Shown here piece by piece: positions 16,712-25,662 of a stretch of 64,000 nucleotides of DNA (its first letter is position 1; every line of letters starts with the position of its first letter). A program made the translations under genes and the position numbers. The notes below the pieces were generated by a model that was not told the DNA's origin, made no database searches, and saw only the letters and a program-made list of their open reading frames with translations. The stretch covers positions 1-64,000 of the forward strand of contig DDWO01000001.1 of assembly GCA_002345705.1 (NCBI GenBank). Reading direction: 5' to 3'. The stretch comes from Acholeplasmataceae bacterium UBA2284. Its GTDB lineage: Bacteria; Bacillota_I; Bacilli_A; Acholeplasmatales; Acholeplasmataceae.

Positions 16712-17749
16712 TTATGGGATAAGTACAACCTTACCGCTATTTCCTGAAATCATAACTGCCATTGCTTCTTCCATTTGATCCAGTGGGAATGTGTGAGTGA
16801 CAATCTTTTCTAAATCTAATTTACCACTTTGTACCATTAAGGTTACTTGATCCCAAGTTTTAAACATTAAACGTCCGACGACACCATAAATACTAATACC
16901 CTTAAAGACGATGTCATTGGATAAGTCAATTTCAACATTTGATGGAACAATACCTAACAAGGACATCTTTCCACCTGGTTTAATATATTTAAATGATTGT
17001 TCAATTGCTGTTTTATTTCCTGAGAACTCAGTAACTACATCAACACCCTTGCCATCCGTTTCCTCTAAAACACGTTGGATTACATCTTCCTTCAAAGGAT
17101 TGATAACTACATGCGCTCCAAGCTCTTTGGCAAGCTTGATTCTATAATCATTGACTTCAATGGCGATGATTTTTTTAGATCCAACAGCCTTAGCAATGTT
17201 GACTCCCATCAGACCAATTGGTCCACATCCAACAACTGCAACTGTTTTATCCACGATATCAAAATGCATCATGGTATGCATTGCATTACCAAGAGGTTCT
17301 TGAATCGATAAATACTTAGGGTCAATATTCGAGTTATTGACAATTAGATTATAGGCTGGCATTCTAGCATATTCAGCAAAACAACCATCGGTATCAACAC
17401 CAATAATCTTTGTGTTTTCACAAATATGATATTCACCACGCTTACAAAACTCACAGGTATGGCATACGATATGTGTTTCTGCCGACACAATATCACCAAC
17501 ACTTACAGTTTTAACATCATTTCCGACTGCTAAAACCTTGCCACAAAATTCATGTCCCACGGTTAGTGGTGGCTTAATTCTACCCTGACTCCATTTGTCC
17601 CATTTATAAATATGTACGTCAGTTCCACAAATTGACGTGGCTAAAATTTGAATGAAAACCTCATCCGATTTTAGCTCATTAGGGATCTTTTTCTTCGTCT
17701 TTTTAAATCCAGGGTCGCGCGTTTCCTTAATGAAAGCGGTCATTTCCAT
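16712..17749 (-). CDS. tdh: L-threonine 3-dehydrogenase
   Basis: A 345-residue zinc-dependent medium-chain dehydrogenase that oxidises L-threonine to 2-amino-3-ketobutyrate with NAD+. The catalytic zinc ligands are in [11 protein letters not shown] and GHEFCG; the structural zinc cysteines are in [15 protein letters not shown]. The NAD-binding loop is [11 protein letters not shown] near residue 170. GGAG lies 11 bases before the ATG at 17749, a slightly long spacing; a second ATG two codons on is possible. First gene of the tdh-kbl operon, with a TATAAT-like -10 at 17792-17797. Confidence 0.95.
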   Translation of the reverse strand: MEMTAFIKETRDPGFKKTKKKIPNELKSDEVFIQILATSICGTDVHIYKWDKWSQGRIKPPLTVGHEFCGKVLAVGNDVKTVSVGDIVSAETHIVCHTCEFCKRGEYHICENTKIIGVDTDGCFAEYARMPAYNLIVNNSNIDPKYLSIQEPLGNAMHTMMHFDIVDKTVAVVGCGPIGLMGVNIAKAVGSKKIIAIEVNDYRIKLAKELGAHVVINPLKEDVIQRVLEETDGKGVDVVTEFSGNKTAIEQSFKYIKPGGKMSLLGIVPSNVEIDLSNDIVFKGISIYGVVGRLMFKTWDQVTLMVQSGKLDLEKIVTHTFPLDQMEEAMAVMISGNSGKVVLIP

Positions 17750-17791
17750 TGTTCTAATTTCTCCTTATATTTGCATCGTTACTTTAATTCC

Positions 17792-17797
17792 ATTATA
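17792..17797 (-). promoter_or_regulatory. -10 element of tdh-kbl
   Basis: The minus strand reads TATAAT, 43 bases before the tdh start. No convincing -35 at normal spacing. Confidence 0.45.
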
Positions 17798-17838
17798 CGC
17801 TTTTTAAATCATTAATTTCCAGTGAAAATAAAATAATT

Positions 17839-18987
17839 TTAATATTTGTCCTGAGCAACACGTAAAAAGGCTGCACCGTAATGCTCTAGCTTAAAAAGAT
17901 AATTTTTGTTTTGGTAATAAAAGGCAAAATCTCTTCTAATTGTAATTGTCGGATTTTTAATTTCCTTCAAATCAATGGTTTCATTTAGACTTCCGCTCAC
18001 TAAAAATTGCTGGTTAAGGTATTTGAGTGTGACCTCACCAACCTGATCCATTTCTTGTGTTTCTTCATTCACATAACTTAAAAGTGCCTTGGTCTCTACT
18101 GTTGAATTTTTTAACTCATTTTTATAATTTCTTTGAAATTTATTCCAATCAATTAAATTATCATATTTGAAATTTTGGATAAAACCGAATTTATCCATAT
18201 AGCCTTCAGTATGACAATTCGTACATTTGATCGTATTTCCTTTTGTTTCTAAAGTGTGTAGACTTTCACATATAGGGCAAACATATAAAACATCCTCTAG
18301 ACCTTCAGCTAACTTCTTTCCAAGATGAGGAATCATTTTCTCTCTTTGGAAATCATAGGCATTATGATAGAGTGCTTTTTTAATGATTTCATTGATTTCA
18401 TCCACACTTAAATCCTTAATTTTTTCCTTAGGGATAGTCAGGCTGTAGTGAAACTCAGCATATCTATTTTTTCTCTTTCCAGTAGCCCATCTTGGCTTCG
18501 ATAAGTACCCGCCTCTTACATTACATGTAATGACATCGATTTCAAGCTTTTTAATTAGCTTCATTGTCGATTCTTCGATATAATTTGTTTCTCCATAAAA
18601 GGTAGTATCTCCTTCTGGAAAAATCAAAATCGGATACCCTCTTTTAACAGCACTAAGTAAATCTCTAACGGTTGAAGTGTCGCTTTGACCCTTCGCTTTA
18701 GAAATCACATGAGCGACTTGAGTAACTAAAAACTTCGTTGCTTTCTTTTTAAACAAGGTTTGATTGGCAACGATAAAAGGAACCTTTTTAAATCGAAGTG
18801 GAACATGAATCACGTCAAACATAAAGGTATGATTCGCTAAAATCACTGCTGGTTCCATTCTTTTAAAGCTAACGCCTTCACCCAAAAAGACCTTTCTTCT
18901 TGAATCCTTACGCATCCAAAGTTTAGCAATTGGACGCATGATGTTCATTATAAAATCTTGTCTTCTGTCTAGTTTTGTTCTTTTCAT
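17839..18987 (-). CDS. PlsC-like acyltransferase with zinc ribbon (paralogue 2)
   Basis: A 382-residue protein with the same design as the one at 13144-14391. The acyltransferase domain has the H-x4-D motif (H53-D58 in ANHTFMFD) and a well-kept FPEGDTTFYGET block near residues 123-133, so this copy is closer to canonical PlsC. The zinc ribbon is C237, C240, C255, C258 (CPIC and CTNC), and about 120 residues of unassigned domain follow. It starts 9 bases after the Nudix gene and is probably co-transcribed with it. Phospholipid acyl transfer is inferred; the zinc ribbon role is unknown. Confidence 0.87.
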   Translation of the reverse strand: MKRTKLDRRQDFIMNIMRPIAKLWMRKDSRRKVFLGEGVSFKRMEPAVILANHTFMFDVIHVPLRFKKVPFIVANQTLFKKKATKFLVTQVAHVISKAKGQSDTSTVRDLLSAVKRGYPILIFPEGDTTFYGETNYIEESTMKLIKKLEIDVITCNVRGGYLSKPRWATGKRKNRYAEFHYSLTIPKEKIKDLSVDEINEIIKKALYHNAYDFQREKMIPHLGKKLAEGLEDVLYVCPICESLHTLETKGNTIKCTNCHTEGYMDKFGFIQNFKYDNLIDWNKFQRNYKNELKNSTVETKALLSYVNEETQEMDQVGEVTLKYLNQQFLVSGSLNETIDLKEIKNPTITIRRDFAFYYQNKNYLFKLEHYGAAFLRVAQDKY

Positions 18988-18996
18988 GGTTTTCCT

Positions 18997-19530
18997 CTAT
19001 TCATGTAACAAATAGTATTGTAATGCAATAATAGTTTTGCCGTCAGTAATTGCTCCACTTTTTAGTAGATTATTGATTTGACTTCTTTCGATATATTCTA
19101 CTTCAATAAACTCATCTGCATCGGGAGATGCTGGTTTTTCTATTTTCTCGCAATCATAGGCAATAAAGATATCAAGGACCTCATCACAAAATCCAACTGC
19201 TGGATGAAACGTAAAAATCTTTTTATAATTAGAGGATTGATATCCTGTTTCTTCCTCTAACTCACGCATTGCACAGGTCAATCCATCCTCTGTTGGATGA
19301 TCCTTTTTACCTGCAGGGATTTCTAAGCTAATTTTTTGAATTGGATATCTATATTGTTTAGTTAAAATTATTTTTTTGTCTTTAGTGATAGCTAGAATTG
19401 AAGCAGCTCCTGGATGTTTAAGCACGACTCTTTGTGATGTATTGCCATTAGGAAGATAAACTTCATCCTCATAAAATGATATGAAATTTCCCTCATATAT
19501 TTTCTTGCTTGATTTCGTTTTTTCTATCAT
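18997..19530 (-). CDS. Nudix hydrolase, ADP-ribose pyrophosphatase-like
   Basis: A 177-residue Nudix enzyme of the NudF group, which splits ADP-ribose to AMP and ribose 5-phosphate. The Nudix box runs from G74 to about residue 97 with RELEEETGY. Between the first glycine and the glutamate there are six residues instead of the usual five (PAGKKDHPTEDG), a one-residue insertion; the catalytic REx2EE core is intact. The N-terminal domain-swap strand region (YEDEVYLPNGN) also matches the family. A TGTTATAAT -10 lies at 19560-19565. Confidence 0.9.
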   Translation of the reverse strand: MIEKTKSSKKIYEGNFISFYEDEVYLPNGNTSQRVVLKHPGAASILAITKDKKIILTKQYRYPIQKISLEIPAGKKDHPTEDGLTCAMRELEEETGYQSSNYKKIFTFHPAVGFCDEVLDIFIAYDCEKIEKPASPDADEFIEVEYIERSQINNLLKSGAITDGKTIIALQYYLLHE

Positions 19531-19559
19531 GATTGACCTCTTTTAAGTGTTCTAACCAT

Positions 19560-19565
19560 ATTATA
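19560..19565 (-). promoter_or_regulatory. Extended -10 of the Nudix-acyltransferase operon
   Basis: The minus strand reads TGTTATAAT, 30 bases upstream of the Nudix start. The same extended -10 occurs before the fumarase-type and thioesterase genes. Confidence 0.5.
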
Positions 19566-19588
19566 ACATTATTGAGCATCTCACACAT

Positions 19589-19619
19589 AAAAAAAGGGGA
19601 TGCATTTGTATCCCCTTTT
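19589..19619 (-). terminator. Terminator downstream of the EEP-family gene
   Basis: AAAAGGGGAT-gcatttgt-ATCCCCTTTT, with A-run before and TTTT after, so it can act in both directions. It ends the gene at 19637-20734. Confidence 0.8.
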
Positions 19620-19636
19620 GCTTCATTTTAAGTTAA

Positions 19637-20734
19637 TTATGGTAAAAGCTTTATTTTCATCACAACCGGATTATGATCTGAGTGTTCAAAATCTTTATTT
19701 ATAGTGATTGCTCCAGCAGATATTTCTTCTTCACTAAACTTTTCAACCTCTATATTATTAGAAACGATAAAGCCATCGATAATATAATACTGCGTATTTT
19801 CACTATTTGGATCATAGGGTTGATTAAGCAATCTGCAGGAAGGATTTGTTATATCAATCATAAAGCGATATCCATTAGGTAAGAAATCATCTTCGATTGG
19901 AAATGCTTCATAAAAATCTTGAGTGACTGGATAAATTCCATTCGCTTCAGGGAATGTTTGATTGAAATCACCACCAATAACGACATAATTACCAAGAACC
20001 TTTTCAGCCTCTAAAAAATCTCTTAAAAATTCCATTTCTTGAGCACGCAGTGAACCATCTCCATCATATGCTGACATATGCAAATTAACGATAACTAATT
20101 CCTTTGTAGAGCCCTCAATAGCTAATCTAGAAACCATCATAGCACGCTTTAAATTAGCAACCCGAAGTGGCCATGAAAACTCTCCTGGAAATTGAAATCT
20201 TTGACTTTGATTGACTCTATAATTAGAAAATGTAGCAATCCCACTTTCCACATAACCGATATAGTCAGTTAGTGATAAAGGAAATGGTACTAGTAAGGAT
20301 TTAAAGTTATATGCAAATTGAGAACTGTAGGTAGGACCTAGTTCTTCTTTAATTTCATCTAATTGATTGATTCTATAGCTTCGTCTAGAATTGAGATCGA
20401 TTTCCTGCAAAAGATAAAAATCAACTGAATATTCCATCAAGATATCTTTGATTCCTAAAAGATATTCTTCAACAATATCCTTACTCTTTGGAATTCCATT
20501 TGCCCCACCATCTAAAACGAAATCTTCCTCCTCACCTAAACCAGCATATCCAATATTAAAGGTCATAAAGGTTAAGGACTGATTCAGTCCAACAAGGGTG
20601 TTTTGGTTTTGATCGATGCTTACCGTTTCAATATCCTTTGGTCTATATTCAAATACTGTCAATGTTAAGATAAATCCTACTGCAAATAAAACAATAACTA
20701 TTAACAATCTCTTGATGATCTTTAAGAATTTCAT
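19637..20734 (-). CDS. Endonuclease/exonuclease/phosphatase family protein, membrane-anchored
   Basis: A 365-residue protein starting at ATG 20734 after GGAGGATTT (the frame continues upstream without a site). Residues about 5-25 are a hydrophobic signal anchor. The rest is an EEP-fold metal-dependent phosphodiesterase: TFMTFNIGYAG with the Asn, LLQEIDLNSRRS with the metal-binding Glu, IVNLHMSAYDG, GGDFNQTF, and the C-terminal DHNPVV. All catalytic elements are present. The family includes sphingomyelinases, inositol phosphatases and nucleases. The anchor places it outside the membrane, which favours a phospholipid or extracellular nucleic acid substrate; no further assignment is safe. Confidence 0.87.
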   Translation of the reverse strand: MKFLKIIKRLLIVIVLFAVGFILTLTVFEYRPKDIETVSIDQNQNTLVGLNQSLTFMTFNIGYAGLGEEEDFVLDGGANGIPKSKDIVEEYLLGIKDILMEYSVDFYLLQEIDLNSRRSYRINQLDEIKEELGPTYSSQFAYNFKSLLVPFPLSLTDYIGYVESGIATFSNYRVNQSQRFQFPGEFSWPLRVANLKRAMMVSRLAIEGSTKELVIVNLHMSAYDGDGSLRAQEMEFLRDFLEAEKVLGNYVVIGGDFNQTFPEANGIYPVTQDFYEAFPIEDDFLPNGYRFMIDITNPSCRLLNQPYDPNSENTQYYIIDGFIVSNNIEVEKFSEEEISAGAITINKDFEHSDHNPVVMKIKLLP

Positions 20735-20765
20735 AAATCCTCCATATGCACTCACTTTTACGTAT

Positions 20766-20771
20766 ATTATA
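20766..20771 (-). promoter_or_regulatory. -10 element of the EEP-family gene
   Basis: The minus strand reads TGTATAAT, 32 bases before the ATG at 20734. Confidence 0.4.
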
Positions 20772-20795
20772 CATCGCTTATACACTTATGTGTTG

Positions 20796-20828
20796 AAAAA
20801 GAATGGTTGACACCTTTTGTCAACCATT
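20796..20828 (-). terminator. Terminator downstream of the hydratase beta gene
   Basis: AATGGTTGAC-acctttt-GTCAACCATT, a 10-bp perfect stem with a T-run on the minus strand. It ends the two-gene hydratase operon. Confidence 0.85.
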
Positions 20829-20835
20829 CATTGAT

Positions 20836-21387
20836 CTAAAATTCAATTGTCTTATATTTTTTCACTTCATCAACAATTAAGTTTCCACCATAAATATCAT
20901 AGGTAACAATTGCTGGGAAGTCTTTAACTTCTAACTTATAGATTGCCTCTGCACCGAGTTCAGGATAGAGTACAACTTCACTTTGTGTTACCTTTCTAGA
21001 AAGCAATGCTCCTGCTCCACCAACTGCCTGTAGATATACACCCTTATACTCAATCATATCCTTGATAAAGGCATCGCTTCGATCTCCTTTACCAATCATT
21101 ACCTTTAATCCTACTTCCATAAGCGCTGTGGAATAAGCATCCATACGATAGCTAGAGGTTGGTCCACAAGAACCAATAGGTCTTCCCTCCTTAGCAGGAG
21201 TTGGTCCAACATAATAAATGACTTGACCCTTTAAATCTATTGGAAGCTTTTCTCCTTTGGATAAGGATTCAGTCAATTTCTTATGCGCAGCATCTCTTCC
21301 TGTATAAATAGTACCCGTAATATAAACAATTTCTCCTGCCTTCATTAAAGCAATATCTTTATCTAGTATTGGTGTGTTTAGTCTCAT
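20836..21387 (-). CDS. Class I fumarase-type hydratase, beta subunit (probable mesaconase)
   Basis: A 183-residue C-terminal half of a two-subunit class I hydro-lyase. The ATG at 21387 follows AGGAGGTATTAAA; the open frame continues upstream into the alpha gene without a site. Visible are YITGTIYTGRDAAHKK, the IYYVGPTPA-like stretch (VIYYVGPTPAKEG), GSCGPTSSYRMD, and a C-terminal VTYDIYGGNL. With the alpha subunit it hydrates a C=C bond next to carboxylates. The position directly opposite the glutamate mutase and methylaspartate ammonia-lyase genes suggests mesaconate to citramalate as the physiological reaction, with fumarase or tartrate dehydratase as alternatives. Confidence 0.88.
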   Translation of the reverse strand: MRLNTPILDKDIALMKAGEIVYITGTIYTGRDAAHKKLTESLSKGEKLPIDLKGQVIYYVGPTPAKEGRPIGSCGPTSSYRMDAYSTALMEVGLKVMIGKGDRSDAFIKDMIEYKGVYLQAVGGAGALLSRKVTQSEVVLYPELGAEAIYKLEVKDFPAIVTYDIYGGNLIVDEVKKYKTIEF

Positions 21388-21398
21388 TTTAATACCTC

Positions 21399-22238
21399 CT
21401 ATATCGTCATATCTTTGTGTCTTGAAGCATGGCACTGAAGATTGACTGCGACAGGTAATGAGGCAATGTGACAAGGATAAGCGTTGATCTTAACTGCTAA
21501 AGCAGTGGTAGATCCACCAAAGCCCATCGGTCCAACACCAAGCTGATTGATTTCATCTAATAATTCAGCCTCTAATTTTGCAAGCACTGGATCAGGATTG
21601 ACATCATGTAAATCACGCATAATCGCCTCTTTAGCTATGAGTGCAGACTTTTCCAAATTACCACCAATACCGACTCCAACAACTAACGGTGGACAAGGTT
21701 TTCCACCAGCATAAAAAATGGTGTGGAGTACAAGCTTTTTAATACCTTCAATACCATCCGATGGAATGAGCATTTTCACTAAGCTCATATTTTCAGATCC
21801 GCCACCCTTTGGTGCGAGTGTAAACTTAATTTTATCACCAGGAACTAATTTCACATGAATAATTGCTGGTGTGTTATCATTGGTGTTTCCACGAGTAATT
21901 GGATGCTTCGCTACAGACTTTCTAAGAAGTCCATCCTCATAGGCTTGTCTAACACCCTCATTGATTGCATCATACAAATCACCCTCGAGATGCACATCAT
22001 AACCGAGTTCAACAAAAACAACCACCATGCCAGTATCCTGACACATGGGTTCCTTATTATCTAGAGCAATCTCGTCATTCTCAATAATTTGAGAAATGAC
22101 GTTCTTTCCAATATCTGATTTTTCCTTCTTTAGTGCTTCTCGTAGGACATCAATAAATGACTTCCCAATATTACAGTTCGCATCTAAAGCTAGTTCTTTT
22201 ATAGTCTTTATGATAAGACTTGACTCTACATTTCGCAT
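21399..22238 (-). CDS. Class I fumarase-type hydratase, alpha subunit (probable mesaconase)
   Basis: A 279-residue [4Fe-4S] subunit. The ATG at 22238 is preceded by GGGTGA; upstream TTG at 22256 is unlikely. Cluster cysteines are expected in MCQDTG, GKPCPP and NLQCHA, all visible. The GNTNDNTPAIIH and APKGGGSENMS motifs are those of class I fumarases. It is 11 bases before the beta gene. In amino-acid-fermenting clostridia a split class I enzyme of this type acts as mesaconase; here its divergence from the methylaspartate operon supports the same role. Substrate choice is an inference. Confidence 0.88.
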   Translation of the reverse strand: MRNVESSLIIKTIKELALDANCNIGKSFIDVLREALKKEKSDIGKNVISQIIENDEIALDNKEPMCQDTGMVVVFVELGYDVHLEGDLYDAINEGVRQAYEDGLLRKSVAKHPITRGNTNDNTPAIIHVKLVPGDKIKFTLAPKGGGSENMSLVKMLIPSDGIEGIKKLVLHTIFYAGGKPCPPLVVGVGIGGNLEKSALIAKEAIMRDLHDVNPDPVLAKLEAELLDEINQLGVGPMGFGGSTTALAVKINAYPCHIASLPVAVNLQCHASRHKDMTI

Positions 22239-22255
22239 ACTTTTCACCCAATTCA

Positions 22256-22261
22256 ATTATA
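22256..22261 (-). promoter_or_regulatory. Extended -10 of the hydratase operon
   Basis: The minus strand reads TGTTATAAT, 18 bases upstream of the ATG at 22238; TTGTTT lies 16 bases further upstream. The short leader leaves little room for other control. Confidence 0.5.
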
Positions 22262-22297
22262 ACATTAAAAAACATAAAAACAAATCGAGTTTGCCTG

Positions 22298-22326
22298 TTG
22301 TAATTTTTTTCAATTTGTATTAAAAT
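22298..22326 (+). promoter_or_regulatory. Promoter of the methylaspartate operon
   Basis: TTGTAA, 17 bases, TAAAAT, followed 8 bases later by the 13-base motif at 22335-22347. It is 66 bases before the GlmS start. Confidence 0.6.
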
Positions 22327-22334
22327 ACAAGTGT

Positions 22335-22347
22335 ATGTAAGCGTTTT
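22335..22347 (+). promoter_or_regulatory. Shared motif, possible cre-like operator
   Basis: ATGTAAGCGTTTT lies at about +2 to +14 of the predicted transcript. The identical 13 bases occur on the minus strand at 36788-36776 upstream of the proline-type operon. It matches the left two-thirds of the CcpA cre consensus (WTGNNARCGNWWWCAW) but not the final CA. Confidence 0.5.
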
Positions 22348-22391
22348 ATTTTTTTTGTAGAGATTTGAATTTATGGCTGCTGGAGGAGAAA

Positions 22392-22799
22392 ATGAAGTCG
22401 ATTGTTATAGGCGTTATCGGAGCTGATGTTCATGCTGTTGGAAATAGAATCATCGAATATACATTGACACGTGAAGGATATAACGTTGTCAATGTGGGTG
22501 TCTTATCGACACAAGAAGATTTTATTAATGCAGCGATCGAAACATCGGCTCGTTTAATTTTAGTGTCATCTTTATATGGTCATGGTGAATTGGACTGTAG
22601 AGGAATGAGAGAAAAATGTATTGAAGCTGGTTTAAACGATATTATCCTTTATGTTGGAGGAAATATTGTTGTTGGTAAACAGGACTTTGCAGATGTTGAA
22701 AAAAGATTTAAAGCGATGGGATTTAATCGTGTTTATCCACCTGGTGTTACCATTGATGAGGTATTGGACACCATTAAAGCAGATTTAGGAGACTTGTAA
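22392..22799 (+). CDS. glmS: Glutamate mutase sigma (S) subunit
   Basis: A 135-residue cobalamin-binding subunit. ATG 22392 follows TGGAGGAGAAA. The B12 base-off motif D-x-H-x2-G is present as [10 protein letters not shown] near residues 12-20; the S and GG parts ([10 protein letters not shown] and [10 protein letters not shown]) follow. With GlmE it interconverts L-glutamate and L-threo-3-methylaspartate by a radical mechanism on adenosylcobalamin. First gene of a nine-gene operon; its stop overlaps the next start by one base. No B12 synthesis or uptake gene is in the window. Confidence 0.96.
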   Translation: MKSIVIGVIGADVHAVGNRIIEYTLTREGYNVVNVGVLSTQEDFINAAIETSARLILVSSLYGHGELDCRGMREKCIEAGLNDIILYVGGNIVVGKQDFADVEKRFKAMGFNRVYPPGVTIDEVLDTIKADLGDL

Positions 22800-24181
22800 T
22801 GAAAAGCTATTTATTGGTGGATTTCGGTTCGACATTCACCAAGCTTACAGCTGTCGATTTGGACAAAGAGGACATCATTGCAACCTCTAAAGCAATTACA
22901 ACAGTAGAAACAAATATTATAGATGGCTACAATCATGCACTTTCTAAGCTAAATGAGCAAATTGGAAGAGAGATCAAATTCGAAAAAATAGTTGCTTGCT
23001 CTTCTGCTGCTGGTGGTCTGAAAATGGCTGCAATCGGTTTAGTTGAAGAACTGACGACTGAAGCTGCGAAAAGAGTTTGTCTTGGTGCAGGTGCCAAGGT
23101 TGAGCTCGTTTTATCTCACAATATCAATAATGCTGAAGTGCAAAGCATTCTTGATAAAAAAATTGACATTATTCTACTTGCTGGTGGTGCGAATGGTGGA
23201 AATAAGGAATGTGTCATTCATAATGCAAAGCAACTTGCTAAATCAACAGTAAAAGCACCGATTATCTTTGCTGGTAATAAAGATGCTATTGATGAAATCA
23301 CAGAGATATTATCAGAAGCAAATAAGGATTTTCATATTTGTGAAAATGTGATGCCTAGACTGAATCACTTAAATATTGATAGTGCGAAGAATAAAATTAA
23401 GGAAATATTTGTTAAAAATATTATTGAAGCAAAAGGAATCAAAAAGGTTGAAGAAACGATTGATCAAGTCATTCTTCCAACACCAAACGCAGTTTTAATG
23501 GCTGCTGAATTATTATCAAAGGGATTTGACGAAGAAAAAGGACTTGGTGATTTAATGATTGCTGATCTTGGTGGAGCAACCACAGACGTCTATTCGATGG
23601 CTCTTGGCTTACCAACTCAGATGAATGCACTTTTATCAGGACTTGAAGAACCCTTTGCTAAAAGAACAGTTGAAGGTGATTTAGGAATGAGATACTCTGC
23701 ACTAGGTGTCCTAGAGACAATGACCTCTGCAGAAATAAGTCACTGGAATAAACAGGGTATTGATATCGTCTTTGAAGCAAATAAAAGACATAATGATATC
23801 GAATTTCTTGCAAAAACAGAATTTGATGAACATGTAGAAGATATCATTGCAGGAAAATGTATTGAAACAGCATTATCTCGTCATGTTGGAACACTTAAGC
23901 CTGTTTATACACCAATGGGTGTTATGTATTACCAATTAGGAAAAGATTTAACCAAGGCGAACTACTTTATTGGCACTGGTGGAGTTGTAATACACAGTAA
24001 AGATCCAGTATCGGTATTAAAGCATGGTACAAAAATGGAATCAAAACCAATGGAACTTAGACCACATCATCCGAAGTTTTTACTTGATAAGGATTATATT
24101 TTGTCTGCCATGGGGTTATTATCTATAGATTATCCAGAAATTGCATTAAAAATAATGAAAAAACGCATTGTAGAACTTTAG
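22799..24181 (+). CDS. glmL: Glutamate mutase accessory protein GlmL/MutL
   Basis: A 460-residue actin-like ATPase of the MutL family, thought to reactivate glutamate mutase by exchanging damaged cobalamin. The phosphate-1 motif is [15 protein letters not shown] at the N-terminus; [10 protein letters not shown] and [14 protein letters not shown] are the other nucleotide-binding loops. It sits between the S and E subunit genes, the order seen in clostridia. It overlaps the S gene by one base. Confidence 0.95.
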   Translation: MKSYLLVDFGSTFTKLTAVDLDKEDIIATSKAITTVETNIIDGYNHALSKLNEQIGREIKFEKIVACSSAAGGLKMAAIGLVEELTTEAAKRVCLGAGAKVELVLSHNINNAEVQSILDKKIDIILLAGGANGGNKECVIHNAKQLAKSTVKAPIIFAGNKDAIDEITEILSEANKDFHICENVMPRLNHLNIDSAKNKIKEIFVKNIIEAKGIKKVEETIDQVILPTPNAVLMAAELLSKGFDEEKGLGDLMIADLGGATTDVYSMALGLPTQMNALLSGLEEPFAKRTVEGDLGMRYSALGVLETMTSAEISHWNKQGIDIVFEANKRHNDIEFLAKTEFDEHVEDIIAGKCIETALSRHVGTLKPVYTPMGVMYYQLGKDLTKANYFIGTGGVVIHSKDPVSVLKHGTKMESKPMELRPHHPKFLLDKDYILSAMGLLSIDYPEIALKIMKKRIVEL

Positions 24182-24191
24182 GAGAAAAATC

Positions 24192-25661
24192 ATGCAGGTC
24201 GTAAACAAAAAATGGTCTCTAGAAAAATTTCTAGAGGTACGCAAGGAAGTACTCGCATCTTGGCCAACGGGGAGTTCACCTCTTTTAGACTTAGATGTTG
24301 CTGTAGAGAATCTAAAAAAGGTTCCTGCACATAAGAATTTCGCATTAAAACTGATGGAAGCAAAGGCTCAGGGTAGAACCTATGTTCAACCTCGTGCTGG
24401 TGTTGCTCTTTTATCCGAACATATCGACCTAATGCGTCATCTAGAAAAAGCTGGCGCTGATTTTTTGCCAGCAACTATCGATTCCTACACAAGACATAAT
24501 CGTTATGCAGAAGCTGAAGAGGGTGTAAGAGTAAGTCAACAGGAAGGTAGATCGTTACTCAATGGTTTCCCTGCAGTCAATCACGGTGTTGAAGCCTGCA
24601 AGGAAGTACTAGATGCAGTGAACGTTCCCATGCAAGCAAGACATGGAACACCAGATGGAAGACTTTTAGCTGAAATTATTCATGCCGCAGGTTGGACATC
24701 GAATGAGGGTGGAGGCATTTCATATAATCTTCCATACGCTAAAAATATCTCAATAGCAGATTCACTTTACTATTGGCAGTATTGTGACCGTTTAGTTGGC
24801 TATTATGAGGATCATGGCATCCACATCAATAGAGAGCCCTTTGGTCCTCTAACAGGAACACTTGTACCTCCATCGATAGCAATTACTATCGGAATTATTG
24901 AAGCTCTTTTAGCAGCTGAACAAGGTGTTAAAAATATTACAGTAGGTTATGGTCAATGCGGTAATATCATCCAGGATGTTGCCTCTATTCACATGCTACA
25001 GGAATTAACAGATGAATATCTACATAAATACGGTTATCATGACGTTTTTGTAACGACAGTATTTCATCAATGGATGGGTGGATTCCCCTCAGATGAAGCA
25101 AAGGCTGCAGGCTTAATTGCAATGGCTTCTACTGTTGCAGCACTGGCAGGTGCTACAAAAATGATTACGAAAACTCCTTATGAATCGATTGGTGTTCCTA
25201 CTAAAGAAATCAATGGCTTTGGAATTAGAGAATCAAAAATGGTAGTTAATTTATTAAAAGATCAAAAAATGCAACCTTCTCCTCTACTTGAACAAGAAAA
25301 GCTTCAAATTAGAAAAGAAGTCACTTGTCTTTTAGATACAGTTTATGAGCTTGGTGATAATGATTTAGCTGTTGGCACAATCAAAGCCTTTGAGCTTGGT
25401 GTTATCGATGTACCATTTGCTCCAAGTAAACAAAACCAAAACAAAGTATTACCAGCAAGAGACAATAACGGATGTGTTCGCATCCTTGAATTTGGAAGCT
25501 TGGGTATGTCCCAAGAAATCAAAGATTTCCACAAACAAAAATTAGACGAAAGGGCAAAAGCCGAAGGAAGATCAATCACATTCCAAATGACTGTAGATGA
25601 TATTTACGCAGTCAGTCAGGGACAATTGATTGGAAGACCAATGACAGGAATCAAAAAATAA
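24192..25661 (+). CDS. glmE: Glutamate mutase epsilon (E) subunit
   Basis: A 489-residue TIM-barrel catalytic subunit, normal length. Family segments include QPRAGVALL near residue 57, [11 protein letters not shown] near 118, [10 protein letters not shown] near 139, and the glutamate-binding arginines expected in these loops. It binds substrate and the adenosyl group and partners GlmS. GGAGAAAAATC precedes the ATG. Ten bases after glmL and one base before the ammonia-lyase gene. An opposite-strand open frame within it is a shadow. Confidence 0.96.
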   Translation: MQVVNKKWSLEKFLEVRKEVLASWPTGSSPLLDLDVAVENLKKVPAHKNFALKLMEAKAQGRTYVQPRAGVALLSEHIDLMRHLEKAGADFLPATIDSYTRHNRYAEAEEGVRVSQQEGRSLLNGFPAVNHGVEACKEVLDAVNVPMQARHGTPDGRLLAEIIHAAGWTSNEGGGISYNLPYAKNISIADSLYYWQYCDRLVGYYEDHGIHINREPFGPLTGTLVPPSIAITIGIIEALLAAEQGVKNITVGYGQCGNIIQDVASIHMLQELTDEYLHKYGYHDVFVTTVFHQWMGGFPSDEAKAAGLIAMASTVAALAGATKMITKTPYESIGVPTKEINGFGIRESKMVVNLLKDQKMQPSPLLEQEKLQIRKEVTCLLDTVYELGDNDLAVGTIKAFELGVIDVPFAPSKQNQNKVLPARDNNGCVRILEFGSLGMSQEIKDFHKQKLDERAKAEGRSITFQMTVDDIYAVSQGQLIGRPMTGIKK

Positions 25662-25662
25662 T

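Noticed and set aside
20836..21474. Hydratase beta subunit starting at 21474
   Set aside because: The extra N-terminal residues overlap the alpha gene in another frame and have no ribosome site; ATG 21387 with AGGAGG is clear.
24190..24474. 94-codon minus-strand ORF inside glmE
   Set aside because: It is the antisense of a conserved catalytic gene and matches nothing; the plus-strand frame explains the sequence.
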